From assembly GCA_902806075.1 (NCBI GenBank), contig CADCVG010000031.1, positions 1 through 41,951 on the forward strand: 41,951 bases of DNA, given 5' to 3'. The notes below the pieces were generated by a model that did not search any database, was not told the origin of the DNA, and saw only the letters and a program-made list of their open reading frames with translations. The position numbers and the translations under genes were made by a program. The stretch's first letter is position 1; each line of letters starts with the position of its first letter. This DNA comes from an uncultured Rubrobacteraceae bacterium (GTDB lineage: Bacteria; Actinomycetota; Rubrobacteria; Rubrobacterales; Rubrobacteraceae). Positions 1-8,352 of the stretch are shown here, piece by piece.

Positions 1-1041
1 GAGGCCGGACGTACCTTCAAAGTTATAGATGAGGCCCCGGCGGGCCGCCCGGCGCGGAAGGAGGTGGGGGAGGGGGAGGCCATCAAGATCTTTACCGGCG
101 GTGTGATCCCCGAAGGCGCCGACGCGGTCGTAATGGTCGAGAATACCTCCGGCTGGGGCGAGAAGTTCGAGCTTAAGAAGCCCACGAGAACGGGCAACAA
201 CCTGCGCCGCAGCGGCGAGGACGTACGCGAGGGAGACGTGATGCTGCGCGCCGGCACGGAGATAGGCGCGCCGGAGATAGCGCTCGCCGCCACCCAGGGT
301 TACGGCGAGCTCCCGGTGTACCGGCGACCGAAGGTAGTCGTGCTCTCGACCGGCACCGAGCTGGTCGAGCCCGGGGTGCGTGACCTCCACCCTGGTGAGA
401 TCTTCGACTCCAACTCCTTTGCCCTGCTTGCCCAGGCCCTCGAAGCCGGCGCCGACGCCCGCCGCATGCACGCCGCCTCCGACGAGGCTGAGACCTTGCG
501 CGCTGCGATGCAGGAGGCCCTCACGACCGCCGACGTAGTCGTTACGAGCGGTGGCGTCTCCGTCGGCGAGAAGGACCTCGTCAAGGGCACACTCCTCGAC
601 CTCGGGGTCGAGCAAATCTTCTGGGGGGTCAAGCTAAAGCCGGGCAAGCCAGTCTTCTTCGGCGCGCGGGAGGACGCCCGCTTCTTCGGTCTCCCAGGCA
701 ACCCCGTCTCCGCGATGGTCTGCTTCGAGCTCTTCGTAAGACCCGCCCTCATGAGGATGATGGGCCGCGAGGACGTGCGCCGTCCACACATACAGGTCTA
801 CTTCGACGAGGACGTCGAGAACAAGTTCGGCCGCATGCACGCGATGCGGGTGACCCTGGAGCGAACGGAGAAGGGTTGGAGGGCCGAGTCCGTCGGCGCG
901 CAGGGGTCGGGGCTCGTCAGCTCTCTCACTAAAGCCGACGCGCTGGCGCTCATCGGTCCCGAGTCAGAGGGTGTGCGGGCGGGCGAGCCGGTCGAGGCGA
1001 TAGTGCTGCGTGAGGAAGTCTTGCTCGGTGGTGGTGCTTGA
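1..1041 (+). CDS. moeA: Molybdopterin molybdenumtransferase MoeA, 5'-truncated by the window edge
   Basis: MoeA inserts molybdate into adenylylated molybdopterin, the last step of molybdenum cofactor synthesis in the cytoplasm. The frame is open from base 1, and the residues before the GTG at 64 (AGRTFKVIDEAPAGRPARKE) are typical MoeA sequence. That GTG is therefore not the real start, and 346 residues of the 3' part are visible. Seen in order: the IFTGG..PEGADAVVMVE segment near base 90, the MoCF-fold motif TSGGVSVGEKD near 543, and LPGNPVSA near 691, followed by the C-terminal beta domain. The stop is TGA at 1039. The next gene starts 46 bases on and is unrelated. The family call is secure. 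Paralogue identity (moeA versus a glp-like copy) cannot be settled from the fragment. Confidence 0.93.
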   Translation, partial: EAGRTFKVIDEAPAGRPARKEVGEGEAIKIFTGGVIPEGADAVVMVENTSGWGEKFELKKPTRTGNNLRRSGEDVREGDVMLRAGTEIGAPEIALAATQGYGELPVYRRPKVVVLSTGTELVEPGVRDLHPGEIFDSNSFALLAQALEAGADARRMHAASDEAETLRAAMQEALTTADVVVTSGGVSVGEKDLVKGTLLDLGVEQIFWGVKLKPGKPVFFGAREDARFFGLPGNPVSAMVCFELFVRPALMRMMGREDVRRPHIQVYFDEDVENKFGRMHAMRVTLERTEKGWRAESVGAQGSGLVSSLTKADALALIGPESEGVRAGEPVEAIVLREEVLLGGGA

Positions 1042-1087
1042 TCTTTTACAGGGTCGAGGGTAGCGCTAATGGTAAAATCTAGGTCTA

Positions 1088-2125
1088 ATGTTCGAGTCTG
1101 ATTTCGAGGACAACGTCTTCCGGCGCCGCCTGATGAAGGAGGTCGCGCCGGGTGTTCCCGTACACTTTTCGTTCTACTCGCCGATGGTCAAGGTGCAGGT
1201 CCAGTCAGCCGCCGAGCACCTGCCGGGGGCCAACGGCCGTTACATCGGCGAGGCGGTGACGATAGAGTTCGTCCCCGAGGATGCGGCGGCGGTCGAGCGG
1301 GTCCGGGAGTTCGTGTGGCGCTGGGAGGAGCACAACGAGTTCACGGCTGTTCGGAAGATCAACCACCTCAGGCGTAGTGTGGACCCCGCGAGCGTCCAGG
1401 GCATCCTCGAACGCGTCCGCGGCGTGGACAAGCGGGCCGCCGCCAAGGCCGCCGAGGCGATAGACCCGGACGAGCTCGGGGAGATGATAGAGGCGGAGGA
1501 CGCGAAATCACTAGCGCGCCTGCCCGGCCTCGGGGAGAAGCGGGCGCACGCGGTGGTCGAGTTCTACAAGAACGAGCGCAGCCCCCGCCGCTTCCTCTAC
1601 GCCGCCAACCGCAACGACCGCTTTCGGGGTGCGCCGGTCTTTACGGAACTCGACCTTGATGGTGACCTCGAAGAGCAGGTCGTTGCGCACGCGGTCCGGG
1701 CCCAGTCTTTGGGTGACCCGGACCCCCTTAGCCCGAACGAGCCGCCGGGCCACACCACGGTCCGCAACGCGAACCTCTCGCATCCGCTGCCGATGACCCC
1801 TTCCCTCATGAGCCGCAGCGTCTACTACCCGGAGCAGGTAGCGCTCTTCGCCGACGCCCTGCGGCGTGTCCTCGTCGAGGGTGAGAGGCTCGCTGGGATG
1901 CCCGCGCTGCGAATACAGCGCGGCAAGCTCTTCCACACCACCAAGCTCCCCGGAGTGGGTACAAAGACGCGCGCCCGGGTGCTCGCGAGCGGCCTGCTCG
2001 ACTCCGAGTACACCTACGAGAACCTCATCGGCATCCCCGGCATCACCGAGGCCCAGGCTCTCACCATCGCCGAGGCCGCGGCGATGAATGAGGACCTCGA
2101 ACGGACGGAGGTCCGTGTCCCCTAG
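1088..2125 (+). CDS. Protein with two tandem helix-hairpin-helix pairs, partner of the downstream nuclease
   Basis: A 345-residue protein that I do not recognise as a whole. Residues about 101-160 read like the tandem HhH domain II of RuvA: a first hairpin around RGVDKRAAAKAAEAI, a linker, then SLARLPGLGEKRAHAVVEFY. Residues about 284-333 form a second HhH pair (KLPGVGTKTRARVLA, then IGIPGITEAQALTIAEAA), as found at the C-termini of UvrC and DNA ligase. HhH pairs bind the DNA backbone without sequence preference. The N-terminal 90 residues are unassigned and there is no RuvA-type OB fold I can see. The 3' end overlaps the next gene (38 bases if that gene starts at 2088, 11 if at 2115), so the two are probably translated together. 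Inference: a DNA-structure-binding subunit for the DnaQ/GIY-YIG protein, which lacks the HhH tail of UvrC. Confidence 0.7.
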   Translation: MFESDFEDNVFRRRLMKEVAPGVPVHFSFYSPMVKVQVQSAAEHLPGANGRYIGEAVTIEFVPEDAAAVERVREFVWRWEEHNEFTAVRKINHLRRSVDPASVQGILERVRGVDKRAAAKAAEAIDPDELGEMIEAEDAKSLARLPGLGEKRAHAVVEFYKNERSPRRFLYAANRNDRFRGAPVFTELDLDGDLEEQVVAHAVRAQSLGDPDPLSPNEPPGHTTVRNANLSHPLPMTPSLMSRSVYYPEQVALFADALRRVLVEGERLAGMPALRIQRGKLFHTTKLPGVGTKTRARVLASGLLDSEYTYENLIGIPGITEAQALTIAEAAAMNEDLERTEVRVP

Positions 2126-3923
2126 CCTCTACGGCTTCGTTAAGGGTCGCGAGCCCGTAACGTCCGAGGAGGTCGCCCGAGAGTTCCTCGCCCTACCGCA
2201 GGACGGCAACACCTACACCATCGTCAATGAGCTAACCGCCAACGACCCACGCCTTCTGTTGGAGAAGGGCTCTCTGCGCACTGTGGACGTAGCTTCCTTG
2301 CCTTTAGGCGACGCGCCATACGTGGTCTTCGACGTCGAGACCACGGGCTCGTCGGCGGAGAAGGGCGCTATCACGGAGATCGGGGCACTCAAGGTCGTCG
2401 GCGGTCAGGTGGTGGACGAGTTCGCTACTCTGATAAACCCGGGACGTAGGATAGAGCCATTCGTCGTCCGGCTAACCGGGATCACCGATCGCATGGTCGC
2501 GGACGCGCCGGCGGCCGCCGAGGTCATGCCCCTCTTCGAGGAGTTCGTCGAGGGGTGCGTCCTCGTCGGTCACAACGTACAGTTCGACTGCTCGTTCGTC
2601 ACGGCGGCACGCGCGGCCAACGGCCTCCCGCCGCTCCCGAACCCCGTACTCGACACCTTGAAGCTCGCGCGCACGCTCGTGCCGGGCCTCAAGCGGTACC
2701 GGCTTGCCTCGCTCGTCTCGCACTTCGGGGTTCGGGCGGCGCCGAACCACAGGGCTCTCGCCGACGCGGCGGCGACCGCCGAAGTCTTCCTCAAGCTCTC
2801 GACGCTGCTCTCCTCGGCCGGGGTGAAGAGCGTTGGGGAGGCGTTATCACTGAAGAAGTCGGACGCGAGGGTCAAACCGCAGAAAGGGTACCTTGCTGAC
2901 CACCTCCCGCGCACGCCGGGCGTCTACTACTTCGTGGATAAAGGGGGGACGGTCCTCTACGTCGGCAAGGCGAAGGACCTTAAGGCGCGTGTGAGGACGT
3001 ACTTCAACGGCGGGGATGGGCGGCGTAAGATCGGTCGCCTGGTCAGGGAGGTCGCCGAAGTGCGCTACGAGGAGACCAGGAGCGAGCTCTATGCCCTGAT
3101 CTTCGAGGCCCGCGAGATAAAGCGTCTCCTCCCGCGCTACAACTCCGCCGGTCGGGGCGAGAAGGCGAGCTGGTTTATAAGGTTGGACCTCAACGAGCCC
3201 TACCCAATCCCGGAGAGGTCGCCGGAGAACGGTCCGGGGGACGGCGTGACCTACCTGGGGCCCTACCGGAGCGCGAGCGTGCTTGACACCTGTATCGAGG
3301 CGCTCGGTAGGATCTTCCCCCTGAGACGCTGTTCCGGCGACTCTCAGAGCGGCGTCTGCTTCTACGGACAGATGGGCCGCTGCGCCCCCTGTCTCGGGAT
3401 GAGCGATAAGGAGTATCGGGCCGAGGTGATCGGGGGCCTAACCTCCCTCTTGCGCGGCGAGGGTGGCGAGGAGCACCTGCACGCGCTCGTCGGGGAGCGC
3501 GAGCGGTTGGCGGGCGAGCTTGAGTTCGAGGCCGCCGCCCGGCTTCGAGACCTGATCTCCGGCATCGAGCGCATCCGTCTCACGCGCGCCGTCGTGAGCG
3601 CCGAGGGCGTCCAGGCGGTTGTCGCCCCTTCGACCGAGCCCGGCATGATCGAGGTCTTCGCCCTCGCCGAAGGACGCCTCGTCGCTCACGCAGGATTTGA
3701 GCCCGGCGATACGGCCGGCCTTACCCTCTTCGCCGAAGAAGTCCTCTCCGGTGTCGGGTCGTCCTCCGGCGGAAAGGGCGCCGACGAGGCCCGGGTCGTC
3801 GCCGCGTACCTCAGGCGGCGCCAGACCCCTATTGAGGCGGCACGGCTATGGGAGCCTGAGGGTCTCGTGGAGGCCGTGGAGAGAGTGGCCGGTAGGGTCG
3901 CGGGGGCGACCGCCGGAGCATGA
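2088..3923 (+). CDS. DnaQ-type 3'-5' exonuclease fused to a UvrC-like GIY-YIG endonuclease
   Basis: A 611-residue fusion. After about 70 unassigned residues comes a DEDDh exonuclease: ExoI VVFDVETTG (D82, E84), ExoII VLVGHNVQFD (about 158-167), ExoIII NHRALADA (about 220-227). From residue 270 there is a GIY-YIG nuclease (PGVYYF, then LYVGKAKDLKARVRTYF), then a UvrC-like Cys segment (RRCSGD...CFYGQMGRCAPCLG) and a UVR-like motif (ELEFEAAARLRDLI). The RNase H-like 5'-incision domain and HhH tail of true UvrC are absent. Such DnaQ/GIY-YIG fusions are known in actinobacteria and resemble the Cho (3'-incision) arrangement. Start choice is open: ATG 2088, or GTG 2115 directly behind GGAGG with short spacing. 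The likely role is excision repair of DNA damage, together with the overlapping upstream HhH protein. Confidence 0.85.
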   Translation: MRTSNGRRSVSPSLYGFVKGREPVTSEEVAREFLALPQDGNTYTIVNELTANDPRLLLEKGSLRTVDVASLPLGDAPYVVFDVETTGSSAEKGAITEIGALKVVGGQVVDEFATLINPGRRIEPFVVRLTGITDRMVADAPAAAEVMPLFEEFVEGCVLVGHNVQFDCSFVTAARAANGLPPLPNPVLDTLKLARTLVPGLKRYRLASLVSHFGVRAAPNHRALADAAATAEVFLKLSTLLSSAGVKSVGEALSLKKSDARVKPQKGYLADHLPRTPGVYYFVDKGGTVLYVGKAKDLKARVRTYFNGGDGRRKIGRLVREVAEVRYEETRSELYALIFEAREIKRLLPRYNSAGRGEKASWFIRLDLNEPYPIPERSPENGPGDGVTYLGPYRSASVLDTCIEALGRIFPLRRCSGDSQSGVCFYGQMGRCAPCLGMSDKEYRAEVIGGLTSLLRGEGGEEHLHALVGERERLAGELEFEAAARLRDLISGIERIRLTRAVVSAEGVQAVVAPSTEPGMIEVFALAEGRLVAHAGFEPGDTAGLTLFAEEVLSGVGSSSGGKGADEARVVAAYLRRRQTPIEAARLWEPEGLVEAVERVAGRVAGATAGA

Positions 3924-3972
3924 TAAAATAAGCGTCAAGATGTTTGGAATTTTGGGGTAGTCTTAAGGACGG

Positions 3973-4680
3973 TTGTCGAATATGGTACAGGGCGTACAGG
4001 GAACCACTCGCAGGATACTTCTGGTGGATGACGAGCCCTCGATCCAGAAGATGCTCGTACACGCTCTGGAGCGCGAGGGTTTCCAGGTACATGCCGTGGG
4101 GGACGGGGAGGCGGCGCTGGAGGCGTTCGAGTCCTACGAGCCACACCTCATCATCCTGGACATCATGCTGCCCAAGATAGACGGTACGGAGGTCTGCCGC
4201 AGGATCCGGGCACAGAGCGACGTCCCGATCATCATGCTCACTGCCAAGGACGACGAGATCGACCGGGTGGTGGGGCTGGAGCTCGGAGCCGATGACTATG
4301 TCACCAAACCCTTTGCGGTCAGGGAGCTAGTCGCCAGGGTGCGCGCGATCATGCGCCGCGTCTCCGTGCCCGCCGGACAACGTCAGGATGAGCTCTCCTA
4401 CGACGGTCTGAAGATACACTTGCCGAGCCGCCGGGTCGCGATAATCGGTGAGGAGGTGGACCTCACGTACACAGAGTTCGAGCTTCTCGTAACGCTCGCC
4501 TCCAACCCGGGCAGAGTATTCTCGCGCAGCACTCTCTTGACGCGGGTGTGGGGCGACGAGTTCCGCGACGAGCGCACCGTGGACGTCCACATTCGCCACC
4601 TCCGCGAGAAGATCGAACGCGACCCCCGGAACCCCGAGTTCATCCACACCGCCCGGGGCGTCGGGTATGTCTTCCGTTAG
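3973..4680 (+). CDS. OmpR/PhoB-family response regulator
   Basis: A 235-residue two-domain regulator. The receiver domain shows the acidic pair in LLVDDE (D19, D20), the phosphoacceptor D63 in LIILDIMLPKIDG, and K112 in DDYVTKPF. The C-terminal winged helix (residues about 135-235) has the OmpR signature LTYTEFELLVTLASNPGRVFSR and ends DVHIRHLREKIERDPRNPEFIHTARGVGYVFR-like. Two starts are possible: TTG 3973, three bases after AAGGACGG, or ATG 3982, twelve bases after the same AAGGA. The histidine kinase gene overlaps its end by 14 bases, so the pair forms one two-component system, of the PhoB/PhoR or RegX3/SenX3 kind by domain layout. The regulated genes cannot be deduced from the window. Confidence 0.93.
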   Translation: MSNMVQGVQGTTRRILLVDDEPSIQKMLVHALEREGFQVHAVGDGEAALEAFESYEPHLIILDIMLPKIDGTEVCRRIRAQSDVPIIMLTAKDDEIDRVVGLELGADDYVTKPFAVRELVARVRAIMRRVSVPAGQRQDELSYDGLKIHLPSRRVAIIGEEVDLTYTEFELLVTLASNPGRVFSRSTLLTRVWGDEFRDERTVDVHIRHLREKIERDPRNPEFIHTARGVGYVFR

Positions 4681-6508
4681 AGACCGGCTCCTCCCGAAGC
4701 GTAAGAAGCCCCGGAACGCCTCCGGCGGCCGCTCCCGCCAGAGCAGCCGTCCCAAGCAGGTGCTTTTAACGTGGCTGAGAAAACTTGGGGCACGTCTGCG
4801 TCATTCCCGCGTGAGCATACAGGTCTGGCTTACACTGCTCTTTCTGTTCGTGACCGCGTTCGCCGCTGGGACGGCGTACTCGATCATCTACCCCCGGCTC
4901 GAGAGCATCCTGGAGCAGTCTGCCGAGGCGAGCTTCAATATGGCGTTCGAGAGGCTTGAGGAGGATATCGAGAGGAATGCTCAACTCGACGAGAAGTACA
5001 TAAGCACCTATGCGATCACCCGGGGCCTGAACTGGGGCATAGTCCGCCTAGTGGACGGCGAGGTTCTCATGGGAGACCCGGTCGATTACAACCGGGTGGC
5101 CGTGCGAACCGCTCTGGCTCAGGGGAGACCGGACACGGAGCTCAGGGAGGTCGAGAGCGGCGAGCGCCAGGGCCAGACGCTCGCGACCTACGCCGCCCCG
5201 GTAGAGGTGACCGGCGAGTCCGAGACCGCGCTCGTCTTCACCAGGTACTACACCGAGAGCGACATCTCCACCGTAGACTCGGACCTCAGAAGGATCAACA
5301 ACCTGGCACTGCTCGCGGGGGCTCTGGCGCTCCTGATCGCCGGCTTCTCCGGGTACGTGGTGGCGAACCTGCTCGCCCGCCGCCTGAACCGCCTCGACGT
5401 CGCCGCCCGCCGTCTCGCTGCCGGCAACTTCGAGGAACGCATCACTACCAGCGTCGAGGACGAGATAGGTTCTTTAGGCGAGACGTTCAATACGATGGCC
5501 TCCTCTCTGAAGGGCGCCTTCCGGCAGACACAGCAGGAGAAGGCCCGCAGCCAGGTCATCCTCGACGGCATGACCGACGCGGTGGTCGGCGTGGATCGGG
5601 ACCTGAACCCTACCTTCTTGAACCTCCGTGCTCGCGAGCTTCTCGAGAACTCCGACTCCGAGTTCCACGACCGCCTCCAGCAGGTCCTCGCGAAGAGCCG
5701 CTTCTCTGGTCCGATCACCGAACCCGAGGCCCAGGCGGGGGATAGGATCATCGAGGTTCGGGCCGCCCCCCTCGAAGACGGCGCTCTAGCCATCCTGCGC
5801 GACGTCACCGAGCAGCGCCAGATCGAACGCGCCAAGGCCGAGTTCATCGCCAACGCCTCCCACGAGCTGAAAACCCCCCTCTTTGCCCTCTCGGGCTACC
5901 TGGAGATGCTCGAGGACGAGGAGGACGAGACGGTCCGCAGGACCTTCCTCGAAGACATGCGCCTCCAGACCGAGCGCCTGAAGAACCTCGCCCGCACCCT
6001 CCTCGACCTCTCCCGCCTCGACGCGAACGCCGTGACCTTTCGCCTAGAAGAGGTGGACCTCGAGGACCTCCTGCACGAGCTGAGGCGGGACTTCGCCTAC
6101 ACGGGGCGTGAGATCCGTATTTACGCCGAAGACGGCGTCCCGCCTGTCAGGACGGACCCCATACAGCTCCACCGGATGCTCGCTATCCTCCTCGACAACG
6201 CGCTCAAGTACTCGGGCGGACGCGAAGGCGACGAGCCCGTGGAGATCGACCTGCACCGCGAGAACGGCCACGCCCTCGTGAGCGTCGCCGACCGCGGCTG
6301 CGGCATTCCCGAGACCGAGATACCACACATCTTCGAGCGCTTCTACCGCGCCCAGGGCTCCTCCCGAGCCGACGGCACCGGCCTCGGCCTCGCCCTGGCA
6401 GGCGAGATAGCCCACCACCTCGGCGGCGACATCCGCGTCCAGAGCAAGCAAGACCGCGGTAGCACCTTCTCAGTAGAGCTCCCGCTCAGTGCTCAACGCG
6501 ACGAGTAA
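4667..6508 (+). CDS. Membrane sensor histidine kinase (HAMP-PAS-HisKA-HATPase)
   Basis: A 613-residue cognate kinase of the preceding regulator. Order seen: a basic cytoplasmic tail (1-50), TM1 about 51-73, an extracytoplasmic sensor region about 75-210, TM2 about 212-236, HAMP about 237-290, a PAS-like region about 300-380 (VILDGMTDAVVGVDRDLNP), and the HisKA H-box ANASHELKTPLFALSGY with phospho-His H399. The catalytic domain follows, with N-box LAILLDNALKYSGG, G1 DRGCGIPE, F-box IFERFYR and G2 GTGLGLALAG. All catalytic motifs are intact. The basic N-terminal tail is longer than usual; a start at a later codon is possible, but the ATG at 4667 gives the usual short overlap with the regulator gene. 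The domain layout resembles PhoR/WalK-type envelope or phosphate sensors; the signal is unknown. Confidence 0.92.
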   Translation: MSSVRDRLLPKRKKPRNASGGRSRQSSRPKQVLLTWLRKLGARLRHSRVSIQVWLTLLFLFVTAFAAGTAYSIIYPRLESILEQSAEASFNMAFERLEEDIERNAQLDEKYISTYAITRGLNWGIVRLVDGEVLMGDPVDYNRVAVRTALAQGRPDTELREVESGERQGQTLATYAAPVEVTGESETALVFTRYYTESDISTVDSDLRRINNLALLAGALALLIAGFSGYVVANLLARRLNRLDVAARRLAAGNFEERITTSVEDEIGSLGETFNTMASSLKGAFRQTQQEKARSQVILDGMTDAVVGVDRDLNPTFLNLRARELLENSDSEFHDRLQQVLAKSRFSGPITEPEAQAGDRIIEVRAAPLEDGALAILRDVTEQRQIERAKAEFIANASHELKTPLFALSGYLEMLEDEEDETVRRTFLEDMRLQTERLKNLARTLLDLSRLDANAVTFRLEEVDLEDLLHELRRDFAYTGREIRIYAEDGVPPVRTDPIQLHRMLAILLDNALKYSGGREGDEPVEIDLHRENGHALVSVADRGCGIPETEIPHIFERFYRAQGSSRADGTGLGLALAGEIAHHLGGDIRVQSKQDRGSTFSVELPLSAQRDE

Positions 6509-6653
6509 ACAAAGTTCAACATTTTCTTAGTTTTTATTAAGGTTTCCTCTACCGCTCCGAAACCTGGTTCTGTAGAATAGGAGCGGGGCAGCTTTTGGTT
6601 CGTGGATTCTCCCCCCTCCCCGCGAACCGCAGTTGCCCCTTTTGCATGCTCTA

Positions 6654-6674
6654 TAAACCTCTCGTAGAGGTTTA
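6654..6674. terminator. Perfect 9-bp hairpin between convergent genes
   Basis: TAAACCTCT, loop CGT, AGAGGTTTA. The stem contains the TAA stop codon of the minus-strand protease gene and lies 145 bases after the kinase stop. No T-run follows on either strand, so it may be a weak bidirectional terminator or an mRNA end-stabilising hairpin. Confidence 0.4.
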
Positions 6675-7313
6675 GCCTAGTAGGGGTGGAATCCCGAACA
6701 GTTGGAGGAGCGGTTGCACCGGGGCCAGCAGGAAGCCGAGTATGTAGCCCCCTCCGGGCAGGAAGGTGAGGAGGAAGATGAGCAGAAGGATCTGGGGACC
6801 GTACTGGTTCATGAAGCCCACGAAGCCGTCCAGGGAGCGTGGCAGGAACGGGAAGAGCACCTTCGAGCCGTCGAGCGGGGGGATGGGGATCAGGTTAAAG
6901 ACGAACAGCAGCGCGTTGACGAACGCCACTCCCAGGATGGAGAAGAGCACGAGCCGGCCCTGGAAGGGTTCGAGCCGTATAAGGACGGCGCAGAGCGCGA
7001 CTATCGCCAGGTTCGCGGTAGGCCCCGCGAACGCGACGGCCACCGAACCCCACACCCCTCCCCGTAGCCTCCCCGGTTGGACTGGCACCGGACGACCCCA
7101 TCCGAACCCGGCCAGCACGATAAGCAAGCTGCCCAGAGGGTCCAGGTGCGACGCCGGGTTGAGCGTCACCCGCCCCATGCGATAGGCGGTATCGTCGCCC
7201 AGCAGGTAAGCTGAGTAAGCGTGGGAAGCCTCGTGCAGCACGATTCCGACGAGAGCCCCGACCAGCAGCGCTACCGCCGCGAGCGGGGACTGTTCGAAGA
7301 TCCGGAGGAACAT
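6672..7313 (-). CDS. Site-2 protease family (M50) membrane zinc metalloprotease
   Basis: A 213-residue protein built almost entirely of membrane segments. The zinc motif HEASH (H27, E28, H31) sits at the end of the first transmembrane helix, and the third ligand is in NLIPIPPLDGS (D148). This is the short FwdE/YwhC-like S2P form without a PDZ domain. The family cleaves membrane-embedded substrates such as anti-sigma factors. The conserved GRVTLNPASHLDPLGS segment (about 47-62) fits this subfamily. The ATG at 7311-7313 is at the usual position before the first helix. It is followed on the minus strand by a 9-bp hairpin. It stands alone, with no substrate gene obvious next to it. The adjacent M23-like gene is on the same strand, 63 bases upstream. 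Confidence 0.9.
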   Translation of the reverse strand: MFLRIFEQSPLAAVALLVGALVGIVLHEASHAYSAYLLGDDTAYRMGRVTLNPASHLDPLGSLLIVLAGFGWGRPVPVQPGRLRGGVWGSVAVAFAGPTANLAIVALCAVLIRLEPFQGRLVLFSILGVAFVNALLFVFNLIPIPPLDGSKVLFPFLPRSLDGFVGFMNQYGPQILLLIFLLTFLPGGGYILGFLLAPVQPLLQLFGIPPLLG

Positions 7314-7376
7314 CGCCCTACTATATTACGCGAGTGGAAGCGTAGCCGGGGGAGTGGGGGGAGACGGGAGGCGTGC

Positions 7377-8219
7377 TCAGTTGGCCCTCGATACCGAGAC
7401 CGTAACGTGGTTGCCGGTGTCGGAGGTGTAGGAGGCGAGCTGGGGCTTGAGTACCTGTGTCGAGTCCGCTACGCTCCCGAGCTCCGTGGCCCCGGCAGTT
7501 ACGGGAGACTTCGGCCCTATACCGTCGCTCAGGCCCTGCACCAGGGAGACGGAGACCCGCATGTTCGGGTCGTCGGCGGGCTTTATCTCCACGACGCTGG
7601 CATCCTTCTGCAGCACGGGGTCCGGGCGTATCGCGGTGACCACCCCGGTCACCGGCGCGTAGACCGTGGTGCCCGCCTCTGCCCCGACGTCGAGGGCGCC
7701 CGTGTTCGGCCCCTGCCGACTAGCGGAATCCATTACGTAGTATTGGATCTTCTCCGAGGTAGAACCGCCCGCGAAGAGGCTCGTCACGGCGTTCGCGGAG
7801 AGGTTCTTTCCGCGAGGTGAGATCTCCACGAGGCTCTCACCCTCTGGATGGTAGCCGAGCCCCGTTACGTCCTCGGGCCTGATGGGAGTGGAGAGGCCAA
7901 TCCCGGCAGCCTCGCCCAGAACGGCGTCCGGTCCTGCATTGTTCGGGTCTATTGGAAGCGCCCGGTCCCTCGCCTCCGAGGACTGCACGAGCACCGCGAG
8001 TACGAGCGCCGCGACGCTTAGTACGACCACGAAGATGGCGGCCATTCTCCTCCGCCGGTACACATTCGTCTTTCTCGTCTTGCGTGCCTCCCGGCTCCCG
8101 ACGGTGGTGCCGTAGCTGGTGGGGCCGCCGCGCTGGGAAGCAGGCTGCCGCCGTCTCGGCGCCGCGCCGGTCCTGCCCGGCCCAAGATGTTGGGTTCGTT
8201 GTGCGCTAGCCCCATGCAT
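7377..8219 (-). CDS. Membrane-anchored M23-like (LysM/lysostaphin-fold) protein lacking the zinc ligands
   Basis: A 280-residue type II membrane protein: a basic N-terminus (many Arg to residue 58), one transmembrane helix about 60-79, then an outside domain. Residues about 175-275 follow the M23 pattern: TGALDVGAEAGTTVYAPVTG, VTAIRPDP, VVEIKP..., IGPKSPVTAGATELGSV, then GNHVTVSV at the end. The first zinc ligand HxxxD is NTGALD here, and the HLHFE motif has become NHVTVSV, so the metal site is missing. It is most likely a non-catalytic cell-wall-binding or regulatory protein, as with degenerate M23 proteins such as EnvC/NlpD. A perfect TATAAT lies 11 bases before the ATG at 8219, which would give a near-leaderless message. 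A second start (ATG at residue 59, just behind GGAGGAGA) would remove the basic tail. Confidence 0.65.
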   Translation of the reverse strand: MHGASAQRTQHLGPGRTGAAPRRRQPASQRGGPTSYGTTVGSREARKTRKTNVYRRRRMAAIFVVVLSVAALVLAVLVQSSEARDRALPIDPNNAGPDAVLGEAAGIGLSTPIRPEDVTGLGYHPEGESLVEISPRGKNLSANAVTSLFAGGSTSEKIQYYVMDSASRQGPNTGALDVGAEAGTTVYAPVTGVVTAIRPDPVLQKDASVVEIKPADDPNMRVSVSLVQGLSDGIGPKSPVTAGATELGSVADSTQVLKPQLASYTSDTGNHVTVSVSRAN

Positions 8220-8230
8220 GACGGTGCGAG

Positions 8231-8260
8231 ATTATACAGAAAGGACGCCCGGAGTGTAAC
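8231..8260 (-). promoter_or_regulatory. Probable sigma-70 promoter of the M23-like gene
   Basis: Minus strand TATAAT at 8236-8231 is a perfect -10 box. GTTACA at 8260-8255 (18-base spacer) is a 4/6 -35 box. Transcription would begin about 5 bases before the ATG at 8219, so the message would be almost leaderless if that ATG is used. Confidence 0.45.
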
Positions 8261-8352
8261 CGGGCTTACCGGCGCCCGGGCGGCTGGTATATTTCTCGAA
8301 AGAGCTGGGCACGTAGGCAAGAAGAGCGTCCCCACCCGGCACTGGAGCGAAT

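Noticed and set aside
6509-6560. Pho-box-like repeats in the AT-rich stretch after the kinase gene
   Set aside because: The repeats (GTTCAAC, TCTTAGT, ATTAAGG) are not regular and lie downstream of the two-component genes, not before a target.
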